Shown here piece after piece: positions 63,466 to 64,000 of a stretch of DNA of 64,000 bases. The notes beneath the pieces were generated by a model that had not been told where the DNA came from, made no database searches, and saw nothing but the letters and a program-made list of their open reading frames with translations. The position numbers were made by a program, and so were the translations under genes. The stretch is taken from contig JAKQLF010000277.1 of NCBI GenBank assembly GCA_029567325.1, positions 1 to 64,000 on the forward strand, read 5' to 3'. Each line of letters opens with the position of its first letter. Position 1 is the first letter of the stretch. Source of the DNA: Bacteroidota bacterium (GTDB lineage: Bacteria > Bacteroidota > Bacteroidia > Chitinophagales > Saprospiraceae).

Positions 63466-64000
63466 CTAAAATTCTGCATATCTGGAAAGCAAAAGCGGAT
63501 CAGTTTCCTGCGCTTTCGCTTTTTTCACATATCCATCCAACTCTTCCATCAATGGTGCAGCACCTGGATCTGGATTACCTGCCATCTGAGATTTCATGAC
63601 AGCCAATGTGGAGACAGCCATAAATCTCAAAAAGTTATTTTTCTCCATGTTAGTACCAACCAAAAATAATTGGTCTGTATAGGGTTTTACTTCAGCAGGT
63701 TTTAATTGCATTAAGTATTGTACAAATGGACCGAATAATTGATAAGTATTATAAATGGTAGAGGAATTGATTTTATCCATAAACCACTTGCCCATCATTG
63801 GATCTTTTGATTTGGAATAAACGGCTCCCAAACCTCCCAAAATCATTTCTGAATCCAAAGATTCAAACTTCTTAGCATATGTTAAGGCTAGAGAATCATC
63901 AACTTCTGCCATAATTGCTAGTGCATTTGCCAACCCTGGAATGGATTTTTCTGTGTCCAAAATCTCCAGCAATAATGGTTTCAGATCCTCATCAGTTTCC
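63466..64000 (-). CDS. C-terminal part of a HEAT-like protein, possibly M1 aminopeptidase
   Basis: The frame is open to the window's right edge, so the 5' part is missing; the TTG at 63972 is not the real start. About 178 residues are all-helical paired repeats (LALTYAKKFESLDSEMILGG, DPMMGKWFMDKI, YNTYQLFGPFVQYLMQL). This layout resembles the helical C-terminal domain of M1 aminopeptidases in Bacteroidota, but no active-site part is in view. Gap to the desulfhydrase is 2 bp. Confidence 0.55.
   Translation of the reverse strand, partial: ETDEDLKPLLLEILDTEKSIPGLANALAIMAEVDDSLALTYAKKFESLDSEMILGGLGAVYSKSKDPMMGKWFMDKINSSTIYNTYQLFGPFVQYLMQLKPAEVKPYTDQLFLVGTNMEKNNFLRFMAVSTLAVMKSQMAGNPDPGAAPLMEELDGYVKKAKAQETDPLLLSRYAEF

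Noticed and set aside
1..64000. rRNA, tRNA, transposase, integrase or prophage genes
   Set aside because: I looked for conserved tRNA, rRNA and recombinase features and saw none that could be supported by eye; a dedicated RNA scan is needed to exclude a tRNA in a spacer.

Overview
The window looks like a chromosomal segment of an uncultured or little-studied Bacteroidota, most likely of the Saprospirales/Chitinophagales type. The signs are a low G+C content, ECF sigma/FecR pairs, a carboxypeptidase-regulatory-domain TonB receptor, a type IX secretion (T9SS) C-terminal sorting domain, Bacteroidota-type promoters (TTTG / TAnnTTTG), absence of Shine-Dalgarno sites, and long gene-poor spacers filled with degenerate species-specific repeats. 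No rRNA, tRNA, CRISPR array, transposase or integrase was recognised.

Layout. 1-770 is a repeat-filled spacer. 771-7216 is one leftward block: TonB receptor, head-GIN lipoprotein, ECF sigma factor, FecR anti-sigma, and an STN-domain protein with GVQxxGxxN surface repeats. 7669-9590 holds two unfamiliar genes (one HEPN-like, one Cys-rich and HNH-like). 9767-20805 is the most striking region: one tightly packed eight-gene rightward operon. In it the three genes of a type I restriction-modification system (hsdM, hsdS, hsdR) are interleaved with a small PD-(D/E)XK-like gene, two STAS-like/GHKL-ATPase genes, a large protein with two degenerate phosphoribosyltransferase-like folds and a terminal DUF4325 (STAS-like) gene. 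I read this as a candidate composite defence system in which a partner-switch-like regulatory or effector module is built into a type I RM operon.

20876-31835 carries a second ECF sigma/cupin anti-sigma pair, two Crp/Fnr regulators, an SMR (SugE/Gdx-like) exporter, an NPP-type phosphodiesterase, an FKBP, a fungal-type cytosine deaminase, an isoprenylcysteine-methyltransferase-like protein, CIA30 and a Vat-like xenobiotic acetyltransferase. 32779-42990 has a fused E1 alpha-keto-acid dehydrogenase, esterases, a T9SS metallopeptidase whose start codon is separated from its frame by a 10-bp tandem repeat, and a GH78 rhamnosidase. 44576-48660 is a DNA-maintenance cluster: two tandem ssb genes with identical protein cores, radC and recQ. 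The remainder includes a ParDE-like toxin-antitoxin pair, an AlkC-type glycosylase, a GNAT gene with a decayed second copy 2.4 kb away, a serine hydrolase, several orphan membrane or hypothetical proteins, an M23 peptidase, a tail-fibre-like repeat protein, a PLP desulfhydrase and the C-terminus of what may be an M1 aminopeptidase cut by the window edge.

Spacers are full of small repeats: GNA-triloop mini-hairpins with compensated stems, a 31-bp motif in four copies, an 18-bp perfect palindrome in two distant copies, and GCTCGTGGCTCGAA-like / CTGACCACTGAAAGCTGATAGC-like tracts. These tracts recur only between genes.
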